Below are positions 1 through 5,077 of a stretch of 9,719 nucleotides of DNA, piece by piece (position 1 is the first letter of the stretch; each line of letters starts with the position of its first letter). The notes beneath the pieces were generated by a model. It saw nothing but the letters and a program-made list of their open reading frames with translations. It had not been told where the DNA came from and ran no database searches. This DNA is from Pseudomonadota bacterium (GTDB taxonomy: Bacteria; Pseudomonadota; Gammaproteobacteria; Steroidobacterales; Steroidobacteraceae): contig JAJZFQ010000085.1 in assembly GCA_021805275.1 (NCBI GenBank), positions 1-9,719 on the forward strand, in the 5' to 3' direction. Made by a program: the position numbers and the translations under genes.

Positions 1-264
1 TAACACGTCGGCCTCGTGCGTCGCGAACGCGTGCTGGCATGGACGCGATATCGCCACGCTGCGCGCGATCTCTCGCGCTCCTGCAGGGATCTTGGAGCGC
101 GCCTCGTGTGAATCTGAAATCTGTCCGCAGGAAGCCAGATGGCTCGGCCGGTCGTGTTTCCACACCGCCGGATTGCGCTGCCAGTCGCCACCCTGCAGAG
201 CATTGAATCGCCGTTGCCGCCTGACCTTAGCGCTCGCTGCCAAAGAGCTGGGAGAACCGGACAT
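1..264 (-). CDS. Unrecognised open reading frame, partial at the left edge
   Basis: An open minus-strand frame begins at ATG 262-264 and runs 88 codons to the window edge without a stop. An in-frame TAG lies only a few codons upstream of that ATG, so this is the first possible start. The translation opens MSGSPSSLAASAKVRRQRRF and later contains QRNPAVWKHDRPSHL, ASCGQISDSHEARSK and RPCQHAFATHEADVL. It has an uneven but protein-like composition with Trp, His and Cys and no strong arginine bias, unlike the shadow frames on the other strand. I recognise no family, signal peptide or membrane segment. No clear Shine-Dalgarno sequence precedes the ATG. It lies downstream of mazF on the same strand, with 93 bases between. 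Stop-free frames of this length occur by chance in GC-rich DNA, so whether it is a gene at all is uncertain. Confidence 0.35.
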   Translation of the reverse strand, partial: MSGSPSSLAASAKVRRQRRFNALQGGDWQRNPAVWKHDRPSHLASCGQISDSHEARSKIPAGAREIARSVAISRPCQHAFATHEADVL

Positions 265-357
265 TCGATGGCCAAGCTAGCAGATCCAGGAAAGACCGCT
301 TCTGGCCGCTCGCATCCTTCCGAGGCTCGCTGAACATGCTGATAGCGCCAGGGATAG

Positions 358-687
358 TTAATCAGCCAATCCCATGACAAACGCCAGTGCGACATTCAGG
401 CGAGCGGCATCCTTGTCGTCAAGCGACCCGATCTTGCGCCCCACACGTTCGCGGCGGATTGTCACGGGCTTATCCGCCATGATCTGCGAGCGCGTCCGCA
501 AGCCGTTCTTTCCGGTGGGCTCGATCGTGACGCGGAAATCCGGCGCCTCCGCAATGTCGGAGGTCATCTGGCAGACAATCACCGACGCGTGCTCAGCGGG
601 TAGAGCGTCGGTCTGAACAATTACCGCCGGGCGCGGCTTCCCGTAGTCGCCGGAAGCTGCGACGGTTACGACGTCGCCACGTCTCAC
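358..687 (-). CDS. mazF: MazF/PemK-family toxin (type II toxin-antitoxin endoribonuclease)
   Basis: A 109-residue protein matching the size and motifs of the MazF/PemK/CcdB-fold toxins, which cleave mRNA at short sequences in the cytoplasm and are held inactive by the adjacent antitoxin. It opens MRRGDVVTVAASGDYGKPRP and continues AVIVQTD, the usual N-terminal beta-strand and loop with the conserved G-K-P-R-P. CQMTSD at about residues 39-44 supplies the conserved Thr/Ser region. GLRTRSQIMADKP at about residues 62-74 is the family's conserved substrate-binding and dimer strand. The usual C-terminal helix (LNVALAFVMGLAD) is present, so the protein looks complete and active. Its ATG overlaps the TGA of the upstream antitoxin gene by four bases (684-687), implying translational coupling. 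The palindromic operator at 904-928 probably controls the pair. Confidence 0.93.
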   Translation of the reverse strand: MRRGDVVTVAASGDYGKPRPAVIVQTDALPAEHASVIVCQMTSDIAEAPDFRVTIEPTGKNGLRTRSQIMADKPVTIRRERVGRKIGSLDDKDAARLNVALAFVMGLAD

Positions 688-887
688 GGAGCGTCAAATT
701 CCGAGACTGCATCGATCCACCGCATCGCATCGCGCTCTGCGGCACTGTCCAATCCGGCGACCTCCTTGGCGACCCGCCGCAGAACAGCCTTTGCATGGGG
801 ATCGGGTACAGCAAGCCGCAATTCCCGCAGCCCTTGCGTACGGCGCCGCTCGCGCATTGCCCTCATCCGCTCCGCCGCTTGTGCCAT
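684..887 (-). CDS. mazE: MazE-type antitoxin of the MazEF pair
   Basis: A 67-residue, strongly charged protein opening MAQAAERMRAMRERRRTQGL and continuing RELRLAVPDPHAKAVLRRVA. This is the pattern of the short antitoxin-MazE (DUF3018-like) family that precedes MazF genes: an N-terminal helix rich in Arg, the R-E-L-R-L-x-V-P-D strand that suggests DNA binding, and a helical C-terminus (DAMRWIDAVSEFDAP) that would wrap the toxin. By family knowledge it should neutralise the MazF-like toxin and repress their shared promoter as a complex. The start is the ATG at 885-887, preceded by a purine-rich stretch (AGAAGAGGGCGAG on the minus strand). The stop overlaps the toxin start by four bases. A duplicated palindrome lies 16 bases upstream of the start, fitting autoregulation. 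Confidence 0.9.
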   Translation of the reverse strand: MAQAAERMRAMRERRRTQGLRELRLAVPDPHAKAVLRRVAKEVAGLDSAAERDAMRWIDAVSEFDAP

Positions 888-901
888 CGTCTCGCCCTCT
901 T

Positions 902-930
902 CTGTAACGCGTTACAGTAACGCGTTACAG
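902..930 (-). promoter_or_regulatory. Tandem palindromic operator of the mazEF operon
   Basis: Two copies of the 12-base perfect palindrome GTAACGCGTTAC lie at 904-915 and 917-928, centre to centre 13 bases apart. The first extends to a 16-base perfect palindrome, CTGTAACGCGTTACAG, at 902-917. They sit just upstream of the antitoxin ATG, where MazE-type antitoxins normally autoregulate. A spacing slightly above one helical turn would put two dimers on nearly the same face of the DNA. The palindrome is seen directly; its role as the MazE operator is inferred from position. I could not assign clean -35/-10 boxes around it. Confidence 0.75.
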
Positions 931-1219
931 GGTAAGATTCAAGGGGCGACTCGCCCGGACCCGTAGCACGACCGTGGGGCCGGTCGCGCCACTCTCTTGC
1001 GGCAGCAAGGACCGGCTGCACCGCCAGTCAGCGACCGCCAGACTGTCGCTGGGAATGACCTCGGAGCGGGCGAGAACGCCAATGGGGCGAGAAGCGCAGT
1101 GTACCCCCGGGCCGTGGGGGTACCACCGGGGGTATTTCTTCGGTGTAGCCTAATGAACTCCACTAACTTCAAACAGTTCGGCGGGAAATTCGACTCCGAC
1201 CTCGGGCAGACCGACCTCT
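931..1219. other. Gene-free stretch with GGGGGTA repeats and hairpins; possible integration-site remnant
   Basis: No convincing gene lies here. GTACCCCC (1101-1108) and GGGGGTAC (1116-1123) form an 8-base inverted repeat, and a further GGGGGTA lies at 1128-1134, twelve bases after the previous copy. Strings of GGGGGTA of this kind are often seen between the attachment site and the start of tyrosine-recombinase genes on genomic islands, where they may be arm-type sites; that link is from memory and inference. No integrase follows on either side. Farther left, CAGCGAC (1029-1035) pairs with GTCGCTG (1045-1051), with an interleaved CAGTC/GACTG pair. The decayed hydrolase loses its homology just to the right of this region, which is what an old recombination junction would look like. 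Confidence 0.4.
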
Positions 1220-1923
1220 TCAGATCCCGGCTTGGCGCCGGCGCTCGACGACCTCCTGCTCGGTCGCGAGGCAGACGAGTGGCCAGAGCAATGGCTTGAG
1301 GCTTCGGGAGGTCACCGGGATCGTTCTCGGGTGGGCGGTACGACACGGCGCCGTTGGCCAGGACCAGGACACTCGTGCGGTATGCCGCTTCCGGGCCAAC
1401 CACGATATACCCATGGCTCGCCAGATCTTCGGCTAGGGCGGGATAGAAAGTGACCAGGGCGGCATTTCCAGCCAGCCGCAAAACGACCGGGAAGTGTGCG
1501 GGACTGGCGGCGACGCGCGCGTTGGCCAGCGCATGAACTCGGACCTTTGCCAGGTCTCGCATCAGAAAGTCGGTCATGAGGATACCCCCCGCGGCGTGCG
1601 CGCGCTGCCCGCCCTGCCGCCGGCAGATAGGCGGCGAGTGTCCCCGTGCGGGCTCGAGCGGGATACCGCACCCAGTCGGCGAGCTGTCGCGGGGTACCGG
1701 CTCTGGGTGCGAGCGCGCCGACGCTCGACTCGACCCAGTAGAATCCGGTACGGTCGACTACGAACGGGCCGCTGGGTATCGGAAATCGAATTGGAAGGCA
1801 ATTGATCGCGAACATCGCCGCGAGCAGGATCACAACACCGCCGATCGCGAGAGCCGCCCCGTTGCGATGACAGGAACAGATCGTCTGAGAACCTTGGCCG
1901 GGCGCACGTGCACCTCGTCGCAT
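1220..1923 (-). pseudogene. Decayed alpha/beta-hydrolase (PAF-acetylhydrolase/dienelactone-hydrolase-like), frameshifted and truncated
   Basis: The N-terminal part reads in one minus-strand frame from ATG 1921-1923. A hydrophobic helix (about residues 25-43, GGVVILLAAMFAINCLPI) is followed by FPIPSGPFVVDRTGFYWVES and a W-V-R-Y-P-A strand, the typical opening of bacterial platelet-activating-factor acetylhydrolase-like esterases. The middle part continues in another frame downstream of about 1585: DLAKVRVHALANARV, then FPVVLRLAGNAA, FYPALAEDLASHGYIVVG and a Y-R-T-S-V-L-V strand, all expected next in the family. The switch coincides with a run of six C (1585-1590), so a one-base slippage explains it. 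Homology stops near 1265, before the G-x-S-x-G nucleophile segment, and neither frame supplies the catalytic Ser, Asp or His. The gene is therefore almost certainly inactive. The family assignment rests on recalled motif order. Confidence 0.72.
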
Positions 1924-1954
1924 CCGCTACCCGCCGATCACGATCGGATACGTC

Positions 1955-2262
1955 TCAGGCGACGGGACGGCCCACTCGCCTCTCCCGCCACCACAGTGCC
2001 ACGGCGCAGAGCAGCGGCAGAACCTGTGCCGCAACCGGGAGGAGATAGTCACGGCGGAAGTTCGGCTGGGAAAACGTGTAGGCATGGCGGTAGATTTCCG
2101 CCAGTGCCGGATGGAGCTGCCGGTGTTGGCGGCGGTGAGAATCCGCCTGATTCTGGGGGCCAGACGCGGGTTTCTGAAGCGCCGCCAGCAGGCGACGGCG
2201 ACGCCAGCCCGTATGAGCCCAGGACCGCTGCCAGACGCAGCCGCAGTGGAATCAAGAAGCTG
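1955..2262 (-). pseudogene. Out-of-frame C-terminal remnant of the PadR-linked membrane protein (or of a lost neighbour)
   Basis: Downstream of the membrane-protein stop, a minus-strand frame without a usable start ends at TGA 1955-1957 and reads like a genuine C-terminus: LAEIYRHAYTFSQPNFRRDY, then LLPVAAQVLPLLCAVALWW, ending RERRVGRPVA. That is a soluble linker, one hydrophobic helix and a basic tail. Between this and the membrane gene a third frame (about 2200-2300) carries SFLIPLRLRLAAVLGSYGLA. Reading the three frames in succession gives a plausible protein of about 290 residues, which suggests two one-base frame breaks in one ancestral gene. Candidate slip points are the A5 run at 2289-2293 and a CGTCGC repeat near 2190-2200. 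The fragment could instead belong to a separate lost gene. Family homologues would decide this. Confidence 0.5.
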
Positions 2263-2898
2263 TTAGGCGAGGCGAAGAGAGAGACCGGAAAAACACGCAA
2301 GCGGTGTACCATAAAATCGAGAAAACGCGTCGATCACCGGAAAGAGGCGGATTTCGATCCCCATCAACAGCCGGTCTATCCCACCCGCCAATGCTGTCGC
2401 ATAAGCCAGCAGCAGCCCTGCGGCACATAGGGCGAAGGCGCCACGGCGATTGCGCAGCAGGCGCCAGGCGAGAACCAGGTACAGCAGGCCGACAGTGATC
2501 CAGAGCGCCGTTTCCCAGGCCGGAGCTGCAGCCATGAGCAGAACGAAACGCTGGTAATGATCGCCCGGAAGCTGGCCGCCCAGGAATTCATCGATTCCTA
2601 GCCATCGCAAACGGTAGGCAATGATCAACACTGGTGCGAAGAACGTGGCCAGCGCCTGCCAGAACGCGAACAGTGCCAAAGCCCAGGCCGCGATGCGGGT
2701 GCAGAGCAGAGCGCCGGCCCGCTCCGCGCCTGCGGCCCAGAGTGCCCCGGCTGCCCAGCGCAAGGCCGCGCCGTGATCGTCGATGTGGCTCACCTCTGAC
2801 CGTATTGCCTTCCCCCAACAAGCCCGGTCCTTCGGCAGGAGGCCGGCTGCACAGCGCGCCAGTCGATCGGCCCATTTGCGGCGGAAGAACGAGTTCAT
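2263..2898 (-). CDS. PadR-coupled integral membrane protein, function unknown, possibly truncated
   Basis: A 211-residue protein whose ATG overlaps the stop of the upstream PadR gene by four bases (2895-2898), so the two are translated as a pair. The N-terminal 65 residues are cytoplasmic in character, with the pattern W-G-K-A-I-R-S-E-V-S-H-I-D-D-H-G-A-A-L-R-W-A. A similar W-x-x-A-M-x-x-E-x-x-x-I plus L-R-W-A signature is common in membrane proteins encoded next to PadR regulators. Hydrophobic segments lie at about 69-95, 130-147 and 153-172, separated by a polar loop (FLGGQLPGDHYQRF). The function is unknown; by context it may act in the membrane under PadR control. The last residues (CFSGLSLRLA) look like out-of-frame sequence, and a probable lost C-terminus lies just downstream at 1955-2262. 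The product may therefore be a shortened form. Confidence 0.75.
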   Translation of the reverse strand: MNSFFRRKWADRLARCAAGLLPKDRACWGKAIRSEVSHIDDHGAALRWAAGALWAAGAERAGALLCTRIAAWALALFAFWQALATFFAPVLIIAYRLRWLGIDEFLGGQLPGDHYQRFVLLMAAAPAWETALWITVGLLYLVLAWRLLRNRRGAFALCAAGLLLAYATALAGGIDRLLMGIEIRLFPVIDAFSRFYGTPLACFSGLSLRLA

Positions 2899-3209
2899 GC
2901 TGGCGTCTCAACGAGTCTGCCCGCCCGATCGGTACTGAACCGCACTGCTTCGCGCTCCCGTGCCAATGCCAGTCCGGCGCGCGTCAGTCGGTACAGATGC
3001 CTTGGCGGGCGTCCTGGTCGGAATGCCGTTTCCCACCGGGAAGCCAGCATCCCCTGGGCCTCCAGGCGCATGAGAAGGGGATAAAGCGTCCCAGACTTCA
3101 GTCCCGTGAGGTTGGACAGCTCATATCCATGCCGCCACGATTGCGGCTTCGACGCCAGAGCTGCAAGCAGCGATCGCGTCTGCGGAGAAGTATTGCGAGC
3201 GCGAGGCAT
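2895..3209 (-). CDS. PadR-family transcriptional regulator
   Basis: A 104-residue, single-domain winged-helix repressor of the short PadR type, without the C-terminal helical extension of long members. The N-terminus MPRARNTSPQTRSLLAALAS leads into W-R-H-G-Y-E-L-S-N-L-T-G and then LKSGTLYPLLMRLEAQGML, the recognition helix, which is the most diagnostic PadR signature. The wing follows (RPPRHLYRLTRAGLALARER), then a short charged tail. It probably represses its own operon, including the overlapping membrane-protein gene. The ATG at 3207-3209 is the start used across the family. It has no Shine-Dalgarno sequence, and a promoter lies so close that the transcript would be almost leaderless. The length and all key segments look intact. 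Confidence 0.92.
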   Translation of the reverse strand: MPRARNTSPQTRSLLAALASKPQSWRHGYELSNLTGLKSGTLYPLLMRLEAQGMLASRWETAFRPGRPPRHLYRLTRAGLALAREREAVRFSTDRAGRLVETPA

Positions 3210-3243
3210 GGTAAAAGTCTACATATATTGACCGTCGAGTCAA
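3207..3243 (-). promoter_or_regulatory. Promoter and likely operator of the padR operon, near-leaderless
   Basis: On the minus strand, TTGACT (3238-3243) is a good -35 box. Sixteen bases later TAGACT (3216-3221) is an acceptable -10 box. Only six bases separate the -10 box from the ATG, so transcription would start at or next to the start codon, and no ribosome-binding site is present. An imperfect 16-base dyad, GTCTACATATATTGAC on the plus strand (3217-3232), overlaps the -10 box and spacer. It is AT-rich with GTC/GAC ends, a plausible PadR operator. The boxes and dyad are seen; binding is inferred. Confidence 0.55.
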
Positions 3244-3379
3244 GCGGCCCGCTGTGGGTGTGCGGAGTGGACCCGCAGCGGTGCGACAGGCTGGCAAATG
3301 GCGGCTTCCGGGACGCCGGGGAGCCCTAGTTTGATCAGCCGCTTTTGGCCGCTCAGCGATCCTCGAATTCAACCACCAC

Positions 3380-3784
3380 TTAAGCTTGCTTGCGCATCGC
3401 ATCCAGTGCAGCGCGGGCGAGAAACCCGGATCGAGTCTCACCTTGTTTCCTGGCGTGAGCGTCAACCGCCCGAAGAACACGCTGTGGCAGCGTGATGTTT
3501 ATCCGTGCGGCCTTGCCTCCCAACTCACTGGCGTCAATATTGACGACGACCCAGGTCCAGCCGCGATAGTTACGCTTCCTTCGCAGCTGTTCAATCGGTG
3601 TTAGTGACGGAAACGACTTTCCATCGTCCAGCAGCCCTTCCAGGGGAAGCAAAATTGCCTCCCGCGAATTGTTCAGTGCCTCATCTAATGTATCGCCTGC
3701 CGAGAAACAGCCAGGCAACTCCGGGACGACGACCCCATATGCATGTTTCGCGCCACCGGTTTCAACGGCAATGGGATATCGCAT
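3380..3784 (-). CDS. hicB: HicB-family antitoxin with C-terminal ribbon-helix-helix domain
   Basis: A 134-residue protein opening MRYPIAVETGGAKHAYGVVV and continuing PELPGCFSAGDTLDEALNNS, the classic degraded-RNase-H-like HicB domain (about residues 1-70), which binds and blocks HicA. The C-terminus, ARINITLPQRVLRAVDAHAR followed by RSGFLARAALDAM, is a ribbon-helix-helix DNA-binding domain typical of long HicB antitoxins that autoregulate the operon. I chose ATG 3782-3784 because family members begin at M-R-Y-P and GTGAG lies about ten bases upstream; an in-frame GTG at 3797-3799 would add five residues. It follows hicA by about 16 bases on the same strand. All expected segments are present, so it should be functional. 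Confidence 0.93.
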   Translation of the reverse strand: MRYPIAVETGGAKHAYGVVVPELPGCFSAGDTLDEALNNSREAILLPLEGLLDDGKSFPSLTPIEQLRRKRNYRGWTWVVVNIDASELGGKAARINITLPQRVLRAVDAHARKQGETRSGFLARAALDAMRKQA

Positions 3785-3800
3785 AAATCTACATCTCACT

Positions 3801-3980
3801 TCAAACCAGCATTTTTTTGCGAATTGCCAGTACCAAGCCCTTTCCCAAATCCTTCTTTGGATGCGACACCGTGATCGTGCCCACCTTGGTCAGATGGACA
3901 AATTTATGGTGGCTAACGCGAGTACGCTGCCAGCGCCAACCATCAGCTCGCAACTGTTTGATCAATTCGCGGCTCTGCAC
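3801..3980 (-). CDS. hicA: HicA-family mRNA interferase toxin
   Basis: A 59-residue double-stranded-RNA-binding-fold toxin that by family knowledge cleaves mRNA and is neutralised by the downstream HicB. The order of motifs is diagnostic: SRELIKQLRADGWRW, then RTRVSHHKFVHL with the catalytic histidine region, then KVGTITVSHPKKDLGKGLVL and the final IRKKMLV. The glycine usually found before S-H-H is valine here, a small departure that could soften activity. I chose the GTG at 3978-3980 because it aligns with the family start (M-x-S-x-E-L-I) and because a possible -10 box lies just upstream; an in-frame ATG at 3996-3998 would give 65 residues. No Shine-Dalgarno sequence precedes either start. 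Confidence 0.88.
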   Translation of the reverse strand: MQSRELIKQLRADGWRWQRTRVSHHKFVHLTKVGTITVSHPKKDLGKGLVLAIRKKMLV

Positions 3981-3981
3981 C

Positions 3982-3996
3982 GTGTGAATTACACAC
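3982..3996 (-). promoter_or_regulatory. Palindromic site at the hicA start, possible HicB operator and -10 box
   Basis: GTGTG (3982-3986) and CACAC (3992-3996) frame an AATTA core, making an imperfect 15-base palindrome directly upstream of the proposed hicA GTG. On the minus strand it includes TGTAAT (3988-3993), a five-of-six match to a -10 box seven bases before the GTG. The -35 match upstream (TTGGTC) is weak. If this is the promoter, hicA mRNA begins at or next to its start codon, and a repressor on the palindrome would block it. Function is inferred from position. Confidence 0.35.
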
Positions 3997-4117
3997 ATCG
4001 GTCGATGCCGTGACCAATGCCGGCTCTGCGACTATCAGATGAGAGCAACGAACGTCTCAACGTAACCGGTCAGCGACCGGAACGCGCCGCCGACCGGCGT
4101 GTCAGTCCCGATCCCGA

Positions 4118-4330
4118 TTACATCTCCGTCTGTCTGCCATTTCGAGCGCGTCATCTACTTCGATGCCCAAGTAGCTCACCGTGCTTCCCAGCGTGCTGTG
4201 GCCGAACAAGAGCTGGACGGCCCGAAAACTCCTATCGCACGGTGGGCTTTGCCGCGATGTCCGCGCAGTTCACCCGCGGCGGGGCCAGTGCGATCCGCAT
4301 GGCATGCCGACGACCCGCCCGCGCCCTCGG
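4118..4330 (-). pseudogene. Remnant of a tyrosine recombinase (phage-type integrase) C-terminus
   Basis: The minus strand at about 4132-4224 translates to RAVQLLFGHSTLGSTVSYLG and then IEVDDALEMA. This is the conserved end of tyrosine recombinases, with the catalytic His of the G-H-S motif (codon 4198-4200) and the nucleophile Tyr (codon 4171-4173). The family commonly ends M-A-E-Q-T-E-V; here the bases after ATGGCA read GACAGACGGAGATGTAA, so loss of a single A breaks the frame just before the old stop at 4118-4120. Upstream (about 4240-4330) only fragments of the box containing the catalytic Arg can be guessed, with small deletions. The rest of the gene is absent. It is a dead remnant of the mobile element that probably carried the neighbouring accessory genes. 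Confidence 0.7.
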
Positions 4331-4412
4331 TGGTGAGTTGCCTCGCTCAGTCCAGTGACCACATACCTGGATTGCCTGAGGCAGCGATAGACCACCTCTT
4401 GCCGATAATGCA

Positions 4413-4523
4413 CTACCGCGTCCGCCGAGCGTCGCAGCGCAGCCCTTCGCTGATGTAGCTCGTCAGTAGCGTCTGATACGCCGAAAAACCGCGCATCGGG
4501 ATAATTGTCCGCGCGCGCCGCAT
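4413..4523 (-). pseudogene. Possible C-terminal fragment of a ribbon-helix-helix (CopG/BrnA-like) antitoxin
   Basis: The minus strand reads RARTIIPMRGFSAYQTLLTS and then YISEGLRCDARRTR before a TAG. The pattern A-x-x-I-x-x-x-x-G-x-x-Y-Q-T-L-L-x-x-Y-I-x-x-G-L resembles the end of CopG/BrnA-like antitoxins, where the Y-Q-T-L-[LI] stretch starts the last helix. Nothing upstream in the same frame looks like the first half of such a protein, and the VOC gene ends only about 20 bases away. The fragment is probably debris from a third toxin-antitoxin module. The match is short and from memory, so confidence is low. Confidence 0.35.
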
Positions 4524-4542
4524 CGGCAGCGGCTGCGCGGTT

Positions 4543-4998
4543 CTATTCTGGCTGCCTGCGTGCTGGAAGGCCGATCCCGGTCGCGAGCGCACCTGGCTGG
4601 TCGACGGCACTTGAGCAGTCGCGCGCCTTCCGTGAGCCAAGCCGCTCATCAATGTCCTCCGCTTCCAATTCGAATACGTGGTCATCGTAATCGAAGAAGT
4701 ACAAGGCTTTGCCAGATCGCGCCCGGATGAACTCACGCCCCATGGCCTGCAGTTGGGCGGCGGTGGACTGCAGAATTTCCGGTGTGGTGTGAAACGCAAT
4801 ATGATCGCCGGTCCGGGCACGTTCAACCGGTGCGCCGACCAGCACGATGCATATTCCCGCAAGCCTGACGAATGTCTCGAAGTGCCCGTCTTCATCTTCA
4901 CGCCTGAGCGCGTCGGCGCCGAAGAGATCATGGAACAGCGCAGCCGTCCGGGCAGGGTCTCTTACTACGAGGGCAATGTGGCTAATCGCTTGGAGCAT
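4543..4998 (-). CDS. VOC-superfamily metalloenzyme, FosX-like (glyoxalase/fosfomycin-resistance fold)
   Basis: A 151-residue protein of the vicinal-oxygen-chelate superfamily. The metal ligands of FosX-type enzymes are visible: His7 (AISHIALVV), His66 (TGDHIAFH) and Glu110 (DHVFELEAED). G-K-A-L-Y-F-F-D-Y-D-D-H matches the FosX/FosA signature around the third ligand, and Glu41 (F-E-T-F) may correspond to the FosX general-base region. FosX hydrates the epoxide of fosfomycin, but many relatives do not, so the substrate is unknown and resistance should not be assumed. The last 25-30 residues (from about 123) look unrelated to the family and may be an extension into debris. AAGGTGA three bases before the ATG is a strong ribosome-binding site. 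It lies 79 bases after the tetR gene on the same strand and may share its transcript. Confidence 0.82.
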   Translation of the reverse strand: MLQAISHIALVVRDPARTAALFHDLFGADALRREDEDGHFETFVRLAGICIVLVGAPVERARTGDHIAFHTTPEILQSTAAQLQAMGREFIRARSGKALYFFDYDDHVFELEAEDIDERLGSRKARDCSSAVDQPGALATGIGLPARRQPE

Positions 4999-5077
4999 GA
5001 GTCACCTTGGAGGACCTGCTGCTCTATGATCCGCAGCCACCGGACCTATTCGCCGTGTCCGCCCATGAGCGCGACAC

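Noticed and set aside
939..1265. The C-terminal half of the 212-codon minus-strand frame as a complete protein
   Set aside because: Only residues up to about ALATRL match the hydrolase family; the remainder is low-complexity Arg/Pro sequence crossing gene-free DNA.
2263..2275. GCCTAAC on the minus strand, resembling one end of an integron attC site
   Set aside because: No matching GTTRRRY end with the paired inner boxes lies within a suitable distance, and the gene spacing does not look like cassettes.
1576..2430. A 284-codon plus-strand open frame
   Set aside because: The translation is Arg/Pro/Gly-rich without motifs and lies antisense to recognisable hydrolase and membrane-protein sequence, so it is a shadow.
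2634..3329. A 231-codon plus-strand open frame
   Set aside because: It is antisense to the padR and membrane-protein genes, with shadow-type composition.
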